This document shows positions 54,171 through 64,000 of a DNA stretch of 64,000 nt, piece by piece (the stretch's first letter is position 1; every line of letters begins with the position of its first letter). Source of the DNA: Neobacillus cucumis (lineage in GTDB: Bacteria; Bacillota; Bacilli; Bacillales_B; DSM-18226); NCBI RefSeq assembly GCF_016107705.1, contig NZ_JAEHGC010000004.1, positions 340,683 to 404,682 on the forward strand. Direction: 5' to 3'. The translations under genes and the position numbers were made by a program. Under the pieces are notes generated by a model that did not search any database, was not told the origin of the DNA, and saw only the letters and a program-made list of their open reading frames with translations.

Positions 54171-54433
54171 TGTGGATAAGTAATCGACATTTTTTTTGCA
54201 CATTTCACAAGTTATCGACAGTTTTTTCACAAAGCCAATACTTGTGGACAATTTTTACCCACAGGATGCCCCTCTTGTGGATAAACTGCGAAAAAGCATT
54301 GCACCTCTTGCTATTATTTGATATTATATTTGTGTTTTCACTCTGAATAACTTTGCCCTAATTTATCTTTATCCACAGATTGTGGATATCTTGTGGATAG
54401 GTTGTTCAAGTGTACTGCAGAAACTTGTCCACA
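54171..54433. other. oriC: oriC, left part: DnaA-box cluster between rpmH and dnaA
   Basis: DnaA boxes in both orientations: TGTGGATAA at 54171-54179 and 54276-54284, TTATCCACA at 54369-54377, and one-mismatch forms at 54212 (TTATCGACA), 54244 (TGTGGACAA), 54255 (TTACCCACA), 54381 (TGTGGATAT), 54392 (TGTGGATAG) and 54425 (TTGTCCACA). With the cluster after dnaA this forms the bipartite origin of Bacillus. The last boxes lie downstream of the dnaA promoter, so DnaA can repress itself. Confidence 0.92.
54299..54327 (+). promoter_or_regulatory. dnaA promoter
   Basis: -35 TTGCAC (54299-54304) and -10 TATTAT (54322-54327), 17-bp spacer. It leaves a leader of about 290 nt that carries several DnaA boxes. 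Confidence 0.6.
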
Positions 54434-54626
54434 GGAAGTGGATATTGTCGAAACTCCACTTTATTTCCTTATTATATATTTTTCCACAACCACTGTTTCG
54501 TATATTTATAAATTAATAGATTGTACAGCTTGTATAACTTGGTTTTTCACGGAACTTTCGGGGCTAGACTTTAATATCAAAAGTGAAGTTACACGATTTA
54601 TCATTTCGAAAAGGAGGGGAAACTCG

Positions 54627-55973
54627 TTGGAAAATATTGCGGATCTTTGGAATGCAGCGCTGGCTAATATAGAGAAAAAAATTAGCAAGCCTAGCTTTGA
54701 TACCTGGCTCAAGTCGACAAAAGCTCATTCCCTACAAGGAAATCTCCTTGTAATCACTGCACCGAATGAATTTGCGCGTGATTGGCTCGAGGAGCGCTAT
54801 TCCCAGTTAATCGCAGGTATTCTCTATGAAATTACCGGAGAAGAGCTATCAGTGAAATTTATTATTCCGCATAATCAAAATGAGGAAGAAATGGATGTAC
54901 CGGCGCCTCCAAAAAAGGCAAAAAAGGAAGAAGATCAAAATGACTTTCCGCAAAACATCTTAAATCCTAAGTACCTTTTTGATACGTTCGTAATCGGTTC
55001 AGGGAACCGTTTTGCTCATGCAGCATCGCTCGCTGTAGCTGAAGCACCGGCAAAGGCCTATAATCCTTTATTTATATACGGTGGAGTAGGATTGGGTAAA
55101 ACCCACTTAATGCATGCGATTGGCCATTATGTATTGGATCATAATCCAGCGGCAAAAGTCGTTTATTTATCATCAGAAAAATTTACAAATGAATTTATTA
55201 ACTCGATTCGTGACAATAAAGCTGAAAGCTTTAGAAATAAATATCGAAATGTTGATGTCCTGCTAATAGATGATATTCAATTTTTGGCCGGAAAAGAATC
55301 AACCCAAGAGGAATTCTTCCATACTTTTAATGCTCTTCACGAGGAAAGCAAACAAATTATTATTTCAAGTGACCGTCCACCAAGAGAAATTCCAACCTTG
55401 GAAGACCGTCTGCGTTCACGTTTTGAATGGGGGCTCATTACCGATATTACACCACCTGATCTCGAAACAAGGATTGCCATCCTCCGTAAGAAAGCAAAAG
55501 CAGAAGGATTGGATATTCCGAATGAGGTCATGCTGTACATCGCCAATCAAATTGATTCAAACATCCGTGAACTCGAAGGTGCGCTTATTCGGGTTGTCGC
55601 TTATTCATCATTAATTAATAAGGATATAAATGCAGACTTAGCAGCAGAAGCATTGAAGGACATCATTCCAAGCTCTAAACCAAAGGTGGTTACCATTCTT
55701 GATATTCAAAGAGTTGTTGGTGAGCAGTTTGGCGTTAAGCTGGAGGATTTTAAAGCAAAAAAACGGACAAAGTCAGTTGCTTTCCCGAGGCAAATTGCGA
55801 TGTATTTATCACGGGAATTAACGGACCACTCCCTCCCAAAAATAGGAGAAGAGTTTGGCGGCAGAGATCATACTACCGTCATCCATGCCCATGAAAAAAT
55901 TTCAAAAATGCTGCAAAGCGATTCACAGCTGCAAAAGCAAATGAAAGAATTAAATGAACTGTTAAAGGTTTAA
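54627..55973 (+). CDS. dnaA: Chromosomal replication initiator DnaA
   Basis: A 448-residue AAA+ initiator. The start is TTG 54627 ([20 protein letters not shown]) after AAGGAGGGG; the frame is open far upstream but that is origin DNA. Domain I covers 1-80, a lysine/glutamate linker to about 108, then AAA+ with Walker [16 protein letters not shown], Walker [13 protein letters not shown], and sensor [14 protein letters not shown]. The C-terminal helix-turn-helix ends with the box-binding signature [15 protein letters not shown]. Confidence 0.97.
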   Translation: MENIADLWNAALANIEKKISKPSFDTWLKSTKAHSLQGNLLVITAPNEFARDWLEERYSQLIAGILYEITGEELSVKFIIPHNQNEEEMDVPAPPKKAKKEEDQNDFPQNILNPKYLFDTFVIGSGNRFAHAASLAVAEAPAKAYNPLFIYGGVGLGKTHLMHAIGHYVLDHNPAAKVVYLSSEKFTNEFINSIRDNKAESFRNKYRNVDVLLIDDIQFLAGKESTQEEFFHTFNALHEESKQIIISSDRPPREIPTLEDRLRSRFEWGLITDITPPDLETRIAILRKKAKAEGLDIPNEVMLYIANQIDSNIRELEGALIRVVAYSSLINKDINADLAAEALKDIIPSSKPKVVTILDIQRVVGEQFGVKLEDFKAKKRTKSVAFPRQIAMYLSRELTDHSLPKIGEEFGGRDHTTVIHAHEKISKMLQSDSQLQKQMKELNELLKV

Positions 55974-55989
55974 ATTACAAGGTTAATTA

Positions 55990-56130
55990 TGTGAATAACT
56001 TTTACCCATTCATGCACAGTCTGTCCACATGTGGATAGGCTGTGTTTCCTTTGATAAAATAGGGTTATCCACATATCAACAGGCCCTACTAGTACTTCTA
56101 CTATTTTTTTTAAAAATATTATTATATGTT
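55990..56130 (+). other. oriC: oriC, right part: DnaA boxes, DnaA-trios and unwinding region
   Basis: Boxes: TGTGAATAA (55990-55998), CTGTCCACA (56021-56029), TGTGGATAG (56030-56038) and TTATCCACA (56065-56073). After a short GGCC stretch come triplets CTA CTA GTA CTT CTA CTA (56086-56103), matching the DnaA-trio repeat. An A/T tract follows (56104-56130), the likely duplex unwinding element. It lies between dnaA and dnaN. Confidence 0.88.
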
Positions 56131-56170
56131 ATCGTCATTAAAAATATGCTTAATCGGAGGAATTTCTAAA

Positions 56171-57307
56171 ATGAGATTTATCATTCAACGGGACCGCCTC
56201 GTTCAAAGTGTTCAAGATGTGATGAAGGCAGTCACTTCCAGAACAACTATTCCAATTTTAACGGGAATTAAAATTACTGCTGCAGAGGAAGGGGTTACCC
56301 TAACAGGAAGTGACTCTGATATATCGATTGAATCTTTTATTCCAAAAGAAGAAGCTGGGGATGAAATCGTAGAGATCATACAAACCGGGGCCATTGTTTT
56401 GCAAGCAAAGTTTTTTAGTGAAATTGTAAAGAAACTCCCGACAGATACAGTTGAAATTGAAGTACTTGGTTCGCTGCAAACGGTTATACGCTCAGGAAAA
56501 TCTGAATTTAACTTAAATGGCCTTGATGCAGAGGAATATCCACACCTTCCGCAAATTGAGGAAAATAATAAATTCCATATTGCAACAGATCTATTAAAAG
56601 CAATGATTAGGCAAACGGTGTTCGCTGTGTCCACCTCAGAAACACGCCCCATCTTGACAGGTGTAAACTGGAAGATCGAAAACGGGGAGTTAATCTGTAT
56701 TGCAACAGATAGCCATCGCTTGGCATTAAGGAAAGTAAGAATTGAAGCAGAAAATAGTGAGACCTATAATGTGGTAATCCCAGGAAAGAGTTTGAATGAA
56801 TTAAGTAAGATTATTGATGATTCCAATGAATTAATTGACATAGTGATAACAGAAAATCAAATTTTGTTTAAAGCGAAACATTTATTGTTCTTCTCAAGAC
56901 TGTTAGAAGGCAACTATCCGGATACTTCCCGATTGATTCCAAATGAAAGCAAAACGGATGTAACTGTAAATACAAAAGCATTCTTACAGGCTATTGATCG
57001 TGCGTCTTTGCTTGCTCGTGAAGGTAGAAATAATGTTGTTAAATTCACAACAAATGAGGGAGGAATCATCGAGGTTTCTTCTAATACACCTGAGGTTGGT
57101 AAGGTTGTCGAAGAGATTCAAAGCCAATCGATTGAAGGCGAGGAATTAAAAATTTCCTTTAGTGCAAAATATATGATGGATGCGTTAAAAGCTTTGGAGG
57201 GCACTGATATTTGTATCAGTTTTACCGGAGCGATGCGGCCCTTCCTTATTCGCCCGCTTCATGATGAAACAACCCTGCAACTAATTTTACCGGTAAGAAC
57301 GTACTAA
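56171..57307 (+). CDS. dnaN: DNA polymerase III sliding clamp (beta subunit)
   Basis: A 378-residue clamp. Start ATG 56171 (MRFIIQRDRLVQSVQDVMKA) follows CGGAGGAA; the frame open to 56126 is leader. Three repeated clamp domains are present, with VTSRTTIPILTGIKI, ETRPILTGVNW and the C-terminal MRPFLIRPLHDETTLQLILP-VRTY end that forms part of the partner-binding pocket. Confidence 0.97.
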   Translation: MRFIIQRDRLVQSVQDVMKAVTSRTTIPILTGIKITAAEEGVTLTGSDSDISIESFIPKEEAGDEIVEIIQTGAIVLQAKFFSEIVKKLPTDTVEIEVLGSLQTVIRSGKSEFNLNGLDAEEYPHLPQIEENNKFHIATDLLKAMIRQTVFAVSTSETRPILTGVNWKIENGELICIATDSHRLALRKVRIEAENSETYNVVIPGKSLNELSKIIDDSNELIDIVITENQILFKAKHLLFFSRLLEGNYPDTSRLIPNESKTDVTVNTKAFLQAIDRASLLAREGRNNVVKFTTNEGGIIEVSSNTPEVGKVVEEIQSQSIEGEELKISFSAKYMMDALKALEGTDICISFTGAMRPFLIRPLHDETTLQLILPVRTY

Positions 57308-57372
57308 AAAGACCTAAGTGCTGGACTGGGTCATTCTCAAAGTCCAGGATGAATTTTTATAAAAAAATATAG

Positions 57373-57402
57373 AGCTGCCACAATAAATGGCAGCTTTTTT
57401 TA
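57373..57402 (+). terminator. Intrinsic terminator after dnaN
   Basis: AGCTGCCA (57373-57380), loop of 7, TGGCAGCT (57388-57395), then seven T. It ends the dnaA-dnaN unit before yaaA. Confidence 0.9.
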
Positions 57403-57476
57403 GATTTCTTTGTATCTAACTGATTTTTTTAGTAAAATAAAGTATTGAGATCATTTTTTGAAATGAGTGATTAATT

Positions 57477-57695
57477 ATGTCTGCCAAAATAGAAATAGAC
57501 ACAGAATTTATTACATTAGGGCAATTTCTTAAACTAGCGGATGTGATCCAAACCGGTGGAATGGCAAAATGGTTTTTAAGTGAGCATCAAATTATTATTA
57601 ATGGTGAACAAGATCAAAGAAGAGGAAGAAAACTTCGCCGAGGGGACAAGGTGGAAATACCTGGATTCGGAGAATTCCTTATTACGGAAAAATAG
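57477..57695 (+). CDS. yaaA: S4-domain RNA-binding protein YaaA (RlbA)
   Basis: A 72-residue protein with one S4-type domain: [40 protein letters not shown], and [13 protein letters not shown]. It is conserved between dnaN and recF in Firmicutes and is linked to 50S ribosome biology. It is followed by recF after 14 nt. Confidence 0.92.
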   Translation: MSAKIEIDTEFITLGQFLKLADVIQTGGMAKWFLSEHQIIINGEQDQRRGRKLRRGDKVEIPGFGEFLITEK

Positions 57696-57709
57696 AGGAT
57701 GTTACGTTC

Positions 57710-58828
57710 ATGTATATTGAACAATTAGCCTTAAAAGATTATCGGAACTATGAAACATTATCCGTTGAATTCGAAAATAAAGTGAATGTGATCTTGGGTG
57801 AAAATGCCCAAGGGAAAACCAATGTAATGGAGTCCATCTATGTTTTAGCCATGGCTAAATCCCATCGGACCTCAAATGACAAAGATCTTATTCGTTGGGA
57901 TCAAGAGTATGCTAAAATAGAAGGTAGAATCCAAAAACAGTATAGTTCTTTGCCACTGCAACTGGTGATTTCCAAAAAGGGGAAAAAGGCAAAGTGCAAT
58001 CACATTGAACAACAGAAATTGAGTCAATATGTCGGAAACCTTAATGTCGTTATGTTTGCGCCGGAGGATCTAAACTTGGTAAAGGGCAGTCCACAGGTGA
58101 GAAGGCGCTTTATTGATATGGAAATTGGTCAGGTATCACCAGTCTATTTACATGATATGAGTCAATATCAAAAAATACTTCAACAGCGAAATCATTTTTT
58201 AAAAATGATGCAAATAAAAAAGCAGACTGACCAAACAATGCTCGAAATATTAACGGAACAGTTTATTGAAACAGCGGTGAAAATCATTAATAAGCGATTT
58301 GAGTTCCTGCAGCTGCTTCAAAAATGGGCAGAGCCTATCCATAGCGGCATCTCCAGAGGGGTAGAATCGCTTAAAATTGAGTACAAACCATCGGTGGATG
58401 TATTAGAAGGCCAAGATTTGTCGAAAATGGTAGCATCCTTTGAGGAAAAATTCAACAAAGTTAAAACAAGAGAGATAGAACGCGGGACAACTCTGTTTGG
58501 TCCCCATCGTGACGATCTATTGTTTTTCGTCAATAATCGGGATGTGCAAACCTTCGGATCACAGGGGCAGCAGCGGACAACCGCTCTTTCTGTTAAACTT
58601 GCCGAAATTGAATTAATTCATTCACAGATAGGCGAGTTTCCAATCTTACTCCTTGATGATGTGTTATCAGAATTAGATGATTATCGTCAGTCACATCTGC
58701 TTAATACCATTCAAGGAAGGGTTCAGACATTTGTAACAACAACAAGTGTTGATGGAATTCACCATCAAACATTAAAAGATGCTTCAACATTTGAAGTAGA
58801 ATCCGGTGTGATCAAGAAAGTGGATTGA
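57710..58828 (+). CDS. recF: DNA replication and repair protein RecF
   Basis: A 372-residue SMC-like ATPase. Walker A is [16 protein letters not shown] (about residues 29-44), the signature is [18 protein letters not shown], and Walker B is [15 protein letters not shown]. RecF loads RecA at gapped DNA through RecOR. It overlaps nothing and leads to remB by 9 nt. Confidence 0.95.
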   Translation: MYIEQLALKDYRNYETLSVEFENKVNVILGENAQGKTNVMESIYVLAMAKSHRTSNDKDLIRWDQEYAKIEGRIQKQYSSLPLQLVISKKGKKAKCNHIEQQKLSQYVGNLNVVMFAPEDLNLVKGSPQVRRRFIDMEIGQVSPVYLHDMSQYQKILQQRNHFLKMMQIKKQTDQTMLEILTEQFIETAVKIINKRFEFLQLLQKWAEPIHSGISRGVESLKIEYKPSVDVLEGQDLSKMVASFEEKFNKVKTREIERGTTLFGPHRDDLLFFVNNRDVQTFGSQGQQRTTALSVKLAEIELIHSQIGEFPILLLDDVLSELDDYRQSHLLNTIQGRVQTFVTTTSVDGIHHQTLKDASTFEVESGVIKKVD

Positions 58829-58837
58829 GGTGGGAGT

Positions 58838-59086
58838 GTGTATATTCATATTGGGGAGGATTTAAATATCAGGGCAAGGGACATTATTTCGATTCTAGAT
58901 AAAGAGAGTGCAAAATCTTCTGTGATGGTAGAGGAGTTTTTACTTCAGCATGAAGATAAAGTCATTAACCTTTCAAAAAACCCCTATAAGTCGGTCGTGA
59001 TAACCTCCGACAAAATTTTTTTATCCCCAATTGCTTCCGGGACCTTAAAGAAACGTTCAAGTCAAAAAAATCAATCAGATTTATAA
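58838..59086 (+). CDS. remB: Extracellular matrix regulatory protein RemB (YaaB)
   Basis: An 82-residue protein starting at GTG 58838 behind GAGGTGGGAG. It has the DUF370 pattern MYIHIGEDLNIRARDIISIL and KSVVITSDKIFLSPIASGTL. The Bacillus subtilis homologue affects biofilm matrix expression. It sits between recF and gyrB as usual. Confidence 0.9.
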   Translation: MYIHIGEDLNIRARDIISILDKESAKSSVMVEEFLLQHEDKVINLSKNPYKSVVITSDKIFLSPIASGTLKKRSSQKNQSDL

Positions 59087-59148
59087 AGACGTATAAATAA
59101 TCTTCTACTTTTGAAATATAGTTTGACTTTGTAAGAAAGTGCAGGTGA

Positions 59149-61083
<1,935 letters not shown>

Positions 61084-61085
61084 AA

Positions 61086-61196
61086 CAAGCTCCAGCGCCT
61101 CGAGGGGCTGTAACTAATACAATAAGAAAAGAAAGCAACATGCTAGATTGATTAAAAGGGTAGAGGGGTGACCACTATCCTCCTTTTTTCGTTTAC
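61086..61196 (+). repeat. gyrB-gyrA spacer with GCTCCAGCGCCT repeat fragment and weak stem-loop
   Basis: The 172-nt spacer begins with AAGCTCCAGCGCCTCGAGGG (61086-61105), the start of a repeat I recognise as widespread between Bacillus genes. Further on GGGTAG and CTATCC can pair ahead of TTTTTT (about 61160-61196), a possible weak terminator. The gyrA site GAATAGGAGG follows. Confidence 0.45.
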
Positions 61197-61255
61197 CTGC
61201 CTATCAGCGTGAACGTTTCAAGGCTATTTTCACCCCGAATAGGAGGTTTTCAAAA

Positions 61256-63811
61256 ATGTCTGAAACATCAAATCCTCAAATTAAAGAAATAAATATTAGT
61301 CAGGAGATGAAATCATCTTTCCTTGACTATGCAATGAGTGTCATTGTTTCCCGTGCACTTCCAGATGTACGTGATGGGCTGAAACCTGTACATCGCCGTA
61401 TTCTTTATGCAATGCATGATCTAGGAATCCATTCAGACAAACCATATAAAAAATCGGCTCGTATCGTTGGTGATGTTATTGGTAAATATCATCCCCACGG
61501 CGACTCAGCTGTTTATGAAACAATGGTTCGGATGGCCCAGGATTTTAACTACCGCTATATGCTTGTTGATGGTCATGGAAACTTTGGTTCGGTAGACGGC
61601 GATGCGGCGGCAGCGATGCGTTATACAGAATCAAGAATGTCGAAGATCTCAATGGAATTATTACGAGATATCAACAAGGATACCATTGATTATCAGCCAA
61701 ACTATGATGGTGAAGAAAGAGAACCAGTTGTTCTGCCAGCCAGATTTCCTAATCTATTAGTCAATGGAACAACAGGGATCGCCGTTGGTATGGCAACAAA
61801 TATCCCGCCTCACCAGCTTGGCGAAGTCATTGATGGAGTATTAGCCGTCAGTCATGACCCGGAAATAACGACCCAAGAATTGATGGAAATTATTCCTGGT
61901 CCAGATTTTCCAACCGGTGGTATTATTCTTGGACGAAGTGGAATCCGCAAAGCATACGAAACCGGCAGAGGCTCTATCACTGTTCGTGCAAAAGTAGAAA
62001 TAGAACAAAAATCAAATGGTAAAGAAGTTATCATTGTCAATGAGTTACCATACCAAGTAAATAAAGCAAAGTTAATTGAAAAAATTGCTGAATTAGCCCG
62101 TGATAAAAAAATTGAAGGGATAACAGATCTAAGGGATGAATCCGACCGCAGAGGGATGCGTATTGTTATTGAGGTTCGTAAGGATGCAAATGCTAACGTT
62201 CTTTTAAATAACTTATATAAACAAACTGCGCTGCAAACTAGCTTTGGTATCAATACATTGGCCCTGGTTGACGGACATCCGAGGGTATTGAATCTTAAAC
62301 AATGTTTAGTTTATTACTTAGATCACCAAAAGGTAGTTATTCGCCGCAGAACTGAATTTGAATTGCGAAAGGCAGAAGCGCGTGCCCATATTTTAGAGGG
62401 ATTGCGTATTGCCTTAGATAACTTGGATGCGGTAATTAACTTAATTCGCAGCTCGCAAACAACCGATATTGCCCGAGAAGGCTTAATGACCCAATTTAAC
62501 CTTTCTGAAAAGCAAGCCCAAGCTATTTTAGATATGCGTTTGCAGCGTTTAACAGGTTTAGAAAGAGAAAAGATTGAGGATGAATATCAAAGCCTAGTTA
62601 AGCTAATTGCTGAATTAAAAGCGATCTTAGCAGATGAAGAAAAGGTTCTGGAAATTATTCGTGAGGAACTACTAGAAATTAAAGAACGGTTTAATGATAA
62701 ACGCCGTACTGAAATTGCGGTTGGCGGCATTGAAAATATTGAGGATGAGGATTTAATCCCGCGTGAAAATATTGTCATTACCTTAACACATAATGGTTAT
62801 ATCAAACGCCTTCCTGTCTCTACTTATCGTGCCCAAAAACGGGGCGGCCGGGGTATTCAGGGAATGGGAACAAATGAAGATGATTTTGTTGAACATCTCA
62901 TTACTACATCCACACATGATACGATTCTCTTCTTTACGAACAAAGGGAAAGTATATCGATCAAAAGGATATGAGATTCCTGAATACAGCCGGACGGCTAA
63001 AGGAATTCCAATTATTAACCTGCTCGGCGTAGAAAAAGGAGAATGGGTGAATGCAATCATCCCTGTCGAGGAATTTGTAGATGATTGGTTCTTGTTCTTT
63101 ACAACTAAAGAAGGAATCTCAAAACGATCACCATTAACGTCATTTGCTCATATCCGTAATAATGGCTTGATTGCCTTAAATTTACGGGAGGGCGATGAGC
63201 TCATTTCAGCTCGCCTAACGGATGGCAATAAGCACATTATCATTGGAACTCAAAAAGGGATGCTCATCCGCTTCCCAGAGACTGATGTAAGGTCAATGGG
63301 CAGAACAGCCACAGGTGTAAAAGGAATTACGTTAGAAAGTGATGATGAAGTCGTTGGCATGGAAGTGTTAGAAGAGAATAACGACGTCCTGATTGTAACC
63401 AAAAATGGCTATGGAAAACGTACTCCGGCAGCTGAATACCGTATCCAAGGCAGAGGCGGGAAAGGTATTAAGACTTGCCATATTACCGAGAAAAATGGTG
63501 ATCTTGTCTCGATGAGGGCCGTAACCGGTGAAGAAGATCTAATGCTCATTACCACTGGCGGTGTGCTAATCCGTATAGATGTTGGCGGAATTTCTACAAT
63601 GGGAAGAAATACGATTGGTGTAAAACTAATCAGTATGAGAGAAAATGAACATGAATTTGTTGCAACCGTAGCGAAGGTGGAAAAGGAAGAAGAAGAAGAA
63701 GAAACAAATGAAGATGCAAATGATACAAATGAAAGTGCAGTTGAAGGGAACCTTGAAGTGAATGAGAATACATCTGAAGAGGTTCAACCGATTAAAGAAG
63801 AAGAGGAATAA
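61256..63811 (+). CDS. gyrA: DNA gyrase subunit A
   Basis: An 851-residue subunit that cuts and rejoins DNA. The quinolone region reads [20 protein letters not shown] with Ser and Glu at the usual positions, so no classical resistance change is seen. The catalytic tyrosine lies in [12 protein letters not shown]. Six C-terminal beta-propeller blades include the GyrA box [10 protein letters not shown]. The protein ends in a 40-residue acidic tail, longer than most. Confidence 0.97.
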   Translation: MSETSNPQIKEINISQEMKSSFLDYAMSVIVSRALPDVRDGLKPVHRRILYAMHDLGIHSDKPYKKSARIVGDVIGKYHPHGDSAVYETMVRMAQDFNYRYMLVDGHGNFGSVDGDAAAAMRYTESRMSKISMELLRDINKDTIDYQPNYDGEEREPVVLPARFPNLLVNGTTGIAVGMATNIPPHQLGEVIDGVLAVSHDPEITTQELMEIIPGPDFPTGGIILGRSGIRKAYETGRGSITVRAKVEIEQKSNGKEVIIVNELPYQVNKAKLIEKIAELARDKKIEGITDLRDESDRRGMRIVIEVRKDANANVLLNNLYKQTALQTSFGINTLALVDGHPRVLNLKQCLVYYLDHQKVVIRRRTEFELRKAEARAHILEGLRIALDNLDAVINLIRSSQTTDIAREGLMTQFNLSEKQAQAILDMRLQRLTGLEREKIEDEYQSLVKLIAELKAILADEEKVLEIIREELLEIKERFNDKRRTEIAVGGIENIEDEDLIPRENIVITLTHNGYIKRLPVSTYRAQKRGGRGIQGMGTNEDDFVEHLITTSTHDTILFFTNKGKVYRSKGYEIPEYSRTAKGIPIINLLGVEKGEWVNAIIPVEEFVDDWFLFFTTKEGISKRSPLTSFAHIRNNGLIALNLREGDELISARLTDGNKHIIIGTQKGMLIRFPETDVRSMGRTATGVKGITLESDDEVVGMEVLEENNDVLIVTKNGYGKRTPAAEYRIQGRGGKGIKTCHITEKNGDLVSMRAVTGEEDLMLITTGGVLIRIDVGGISTMGRNTIGVKLISMRENEHEFVATVAKVEKEEEEEETNEDANDTNESAVEGNLEVNENTSEEVQPIKEEEE

Positions 63812-63823
63812 TAATAGAGGCGA

Positions 63824-63856
63824 AGAGGAACACTTAAGTTGTTCCTCTCTTTTTAT
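63824..63856 (+). terminator. Intrinsic terminator after gyrA
   Basis: AGAGGAACA (63824-63832) pairs with TGTTCCTCT (63840-63848), then CTTTTTA. Confidence 0.85.
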
Positions 63857-63948
63857 TTTATCCTTGATTCCCCGAAGAGAACCTGATATAATCATTTAGG
63901 TCGGCATAAGAACTTTGTCTTATGAAAAGAAAAAGATAAAAAAAGATG

Positions 63949-63977
63949 TTGACGAAGTACTGAATGAATGGTATATT
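63949..63977 (+). promoter_or_regulatory. Strong promoter, probably of an rRNA operon
   Basis: -35 TTGACG (63949-63954) and -10 TATATT (63972-63977), 17-bp spacer, preceded by A-rich DNA like an UP element. A hairpin CATAAGA-ACTTTG-TCTTATG lies at 63905-63924. In Bacillus an rRNA operon (rrnO) follows gyrA, so 16S rRNA probably begins past the window. Confidence 0.65.
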
Positions 63978-64000
63978 AATAAAGTCGCTTTTGGGTGACC

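Noticed and set aside
54393..54626. In-frame extension of dnaA upstream of TTG 54627
   Set aside because: It is made of DnaA boxes and leader DNA; homologous proteins begin at MENI, and AAGGAGGGG precedes the TTG.

Overview
This is a chromosomal segment around the replication origin of a spore-forming Bacillaceae bacterium (Bacillus/Neobacillus type). The assignment rests on gene order (walR-walK-yycH-yycI-yycJ-htrC-rlmH; purA-dnaB-rplI-gdpP-yybS; rpsF-ssb-rpsR; ychF; parB-soj-noc-rsmG-mnmG-mnmE-jag-spoIIIJ-rnpA-rpmH; dnaA-dnaN-yaaA-recF-remB-gyrB-gyrA), on sporulation-linked genes (yyaC, spo0J/soj, noc, spoIIIJ), on strong AGGAGG-type ribosome binding sites and on low GC. Nearly all genes left of dnaA are on the minus strand and those right of it on the plus strand, so most are co-directional with forks leaving oriC near 54.2-56.1 kb.

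Layout. 0-7.2 kb: a partial DMT exporter; an artPQR-like arginine ABC transporter with an ArgR-type box; an M20 peptidase; a pyruvyl-transferase-family protein; serA behind what I read as a ZTP (pfl) riboswitch with its own terminator. 7.4-12.7 kb: accessory genes, including an internally deleted LLM-type flavin oxidoreductase, a secreted-repeat lipoprotein with a candidate ECF promoter, an ECF sigma/anti-sigma pair, psiE and two orphan dipeptide-type ABC permeases. 12.8-16.8 kb: mqo with an unassigned structured leader, then a LysR regulator with an extra fabF. 17-19.4 kb: a small accessory island next to rlmH, marked by three direct copies of the rlmH 3' end; this resembles the attachment-site logic of staphylococcal SCC elements. 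19.4-31 kb: rlmH, a DnaA-box cluster, the walRK operon, an M23 peptidase, four tRNA genes (Lys, Glu, Asp, Phe) and purA with PurBoxes. 31-54 kb: core replication, ribosomal, c-di-AMP, segregation and tRNA-modification genes. 54-64 kb: bipartite oriC, dnaA, dnaN, recF, gyrB and gyrA, ending at a promoter that probably drives an rRNA operon.

How the genes work together. DnaA binds box clusters on both sides of dnaA and probably at two further clusters (rlmH, jag). ParB/Soj act on parS sites (two perfect, in parB and walK). WalRK with YycH/YycI and the M23 peptidase manage cell-wall turnover. Most of the window is conserved core. The least explained parts are the rlmH-adjacent island, the mqo leader and a few tiny ORFs. 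All family calls come from reading motifs; no database search was run.
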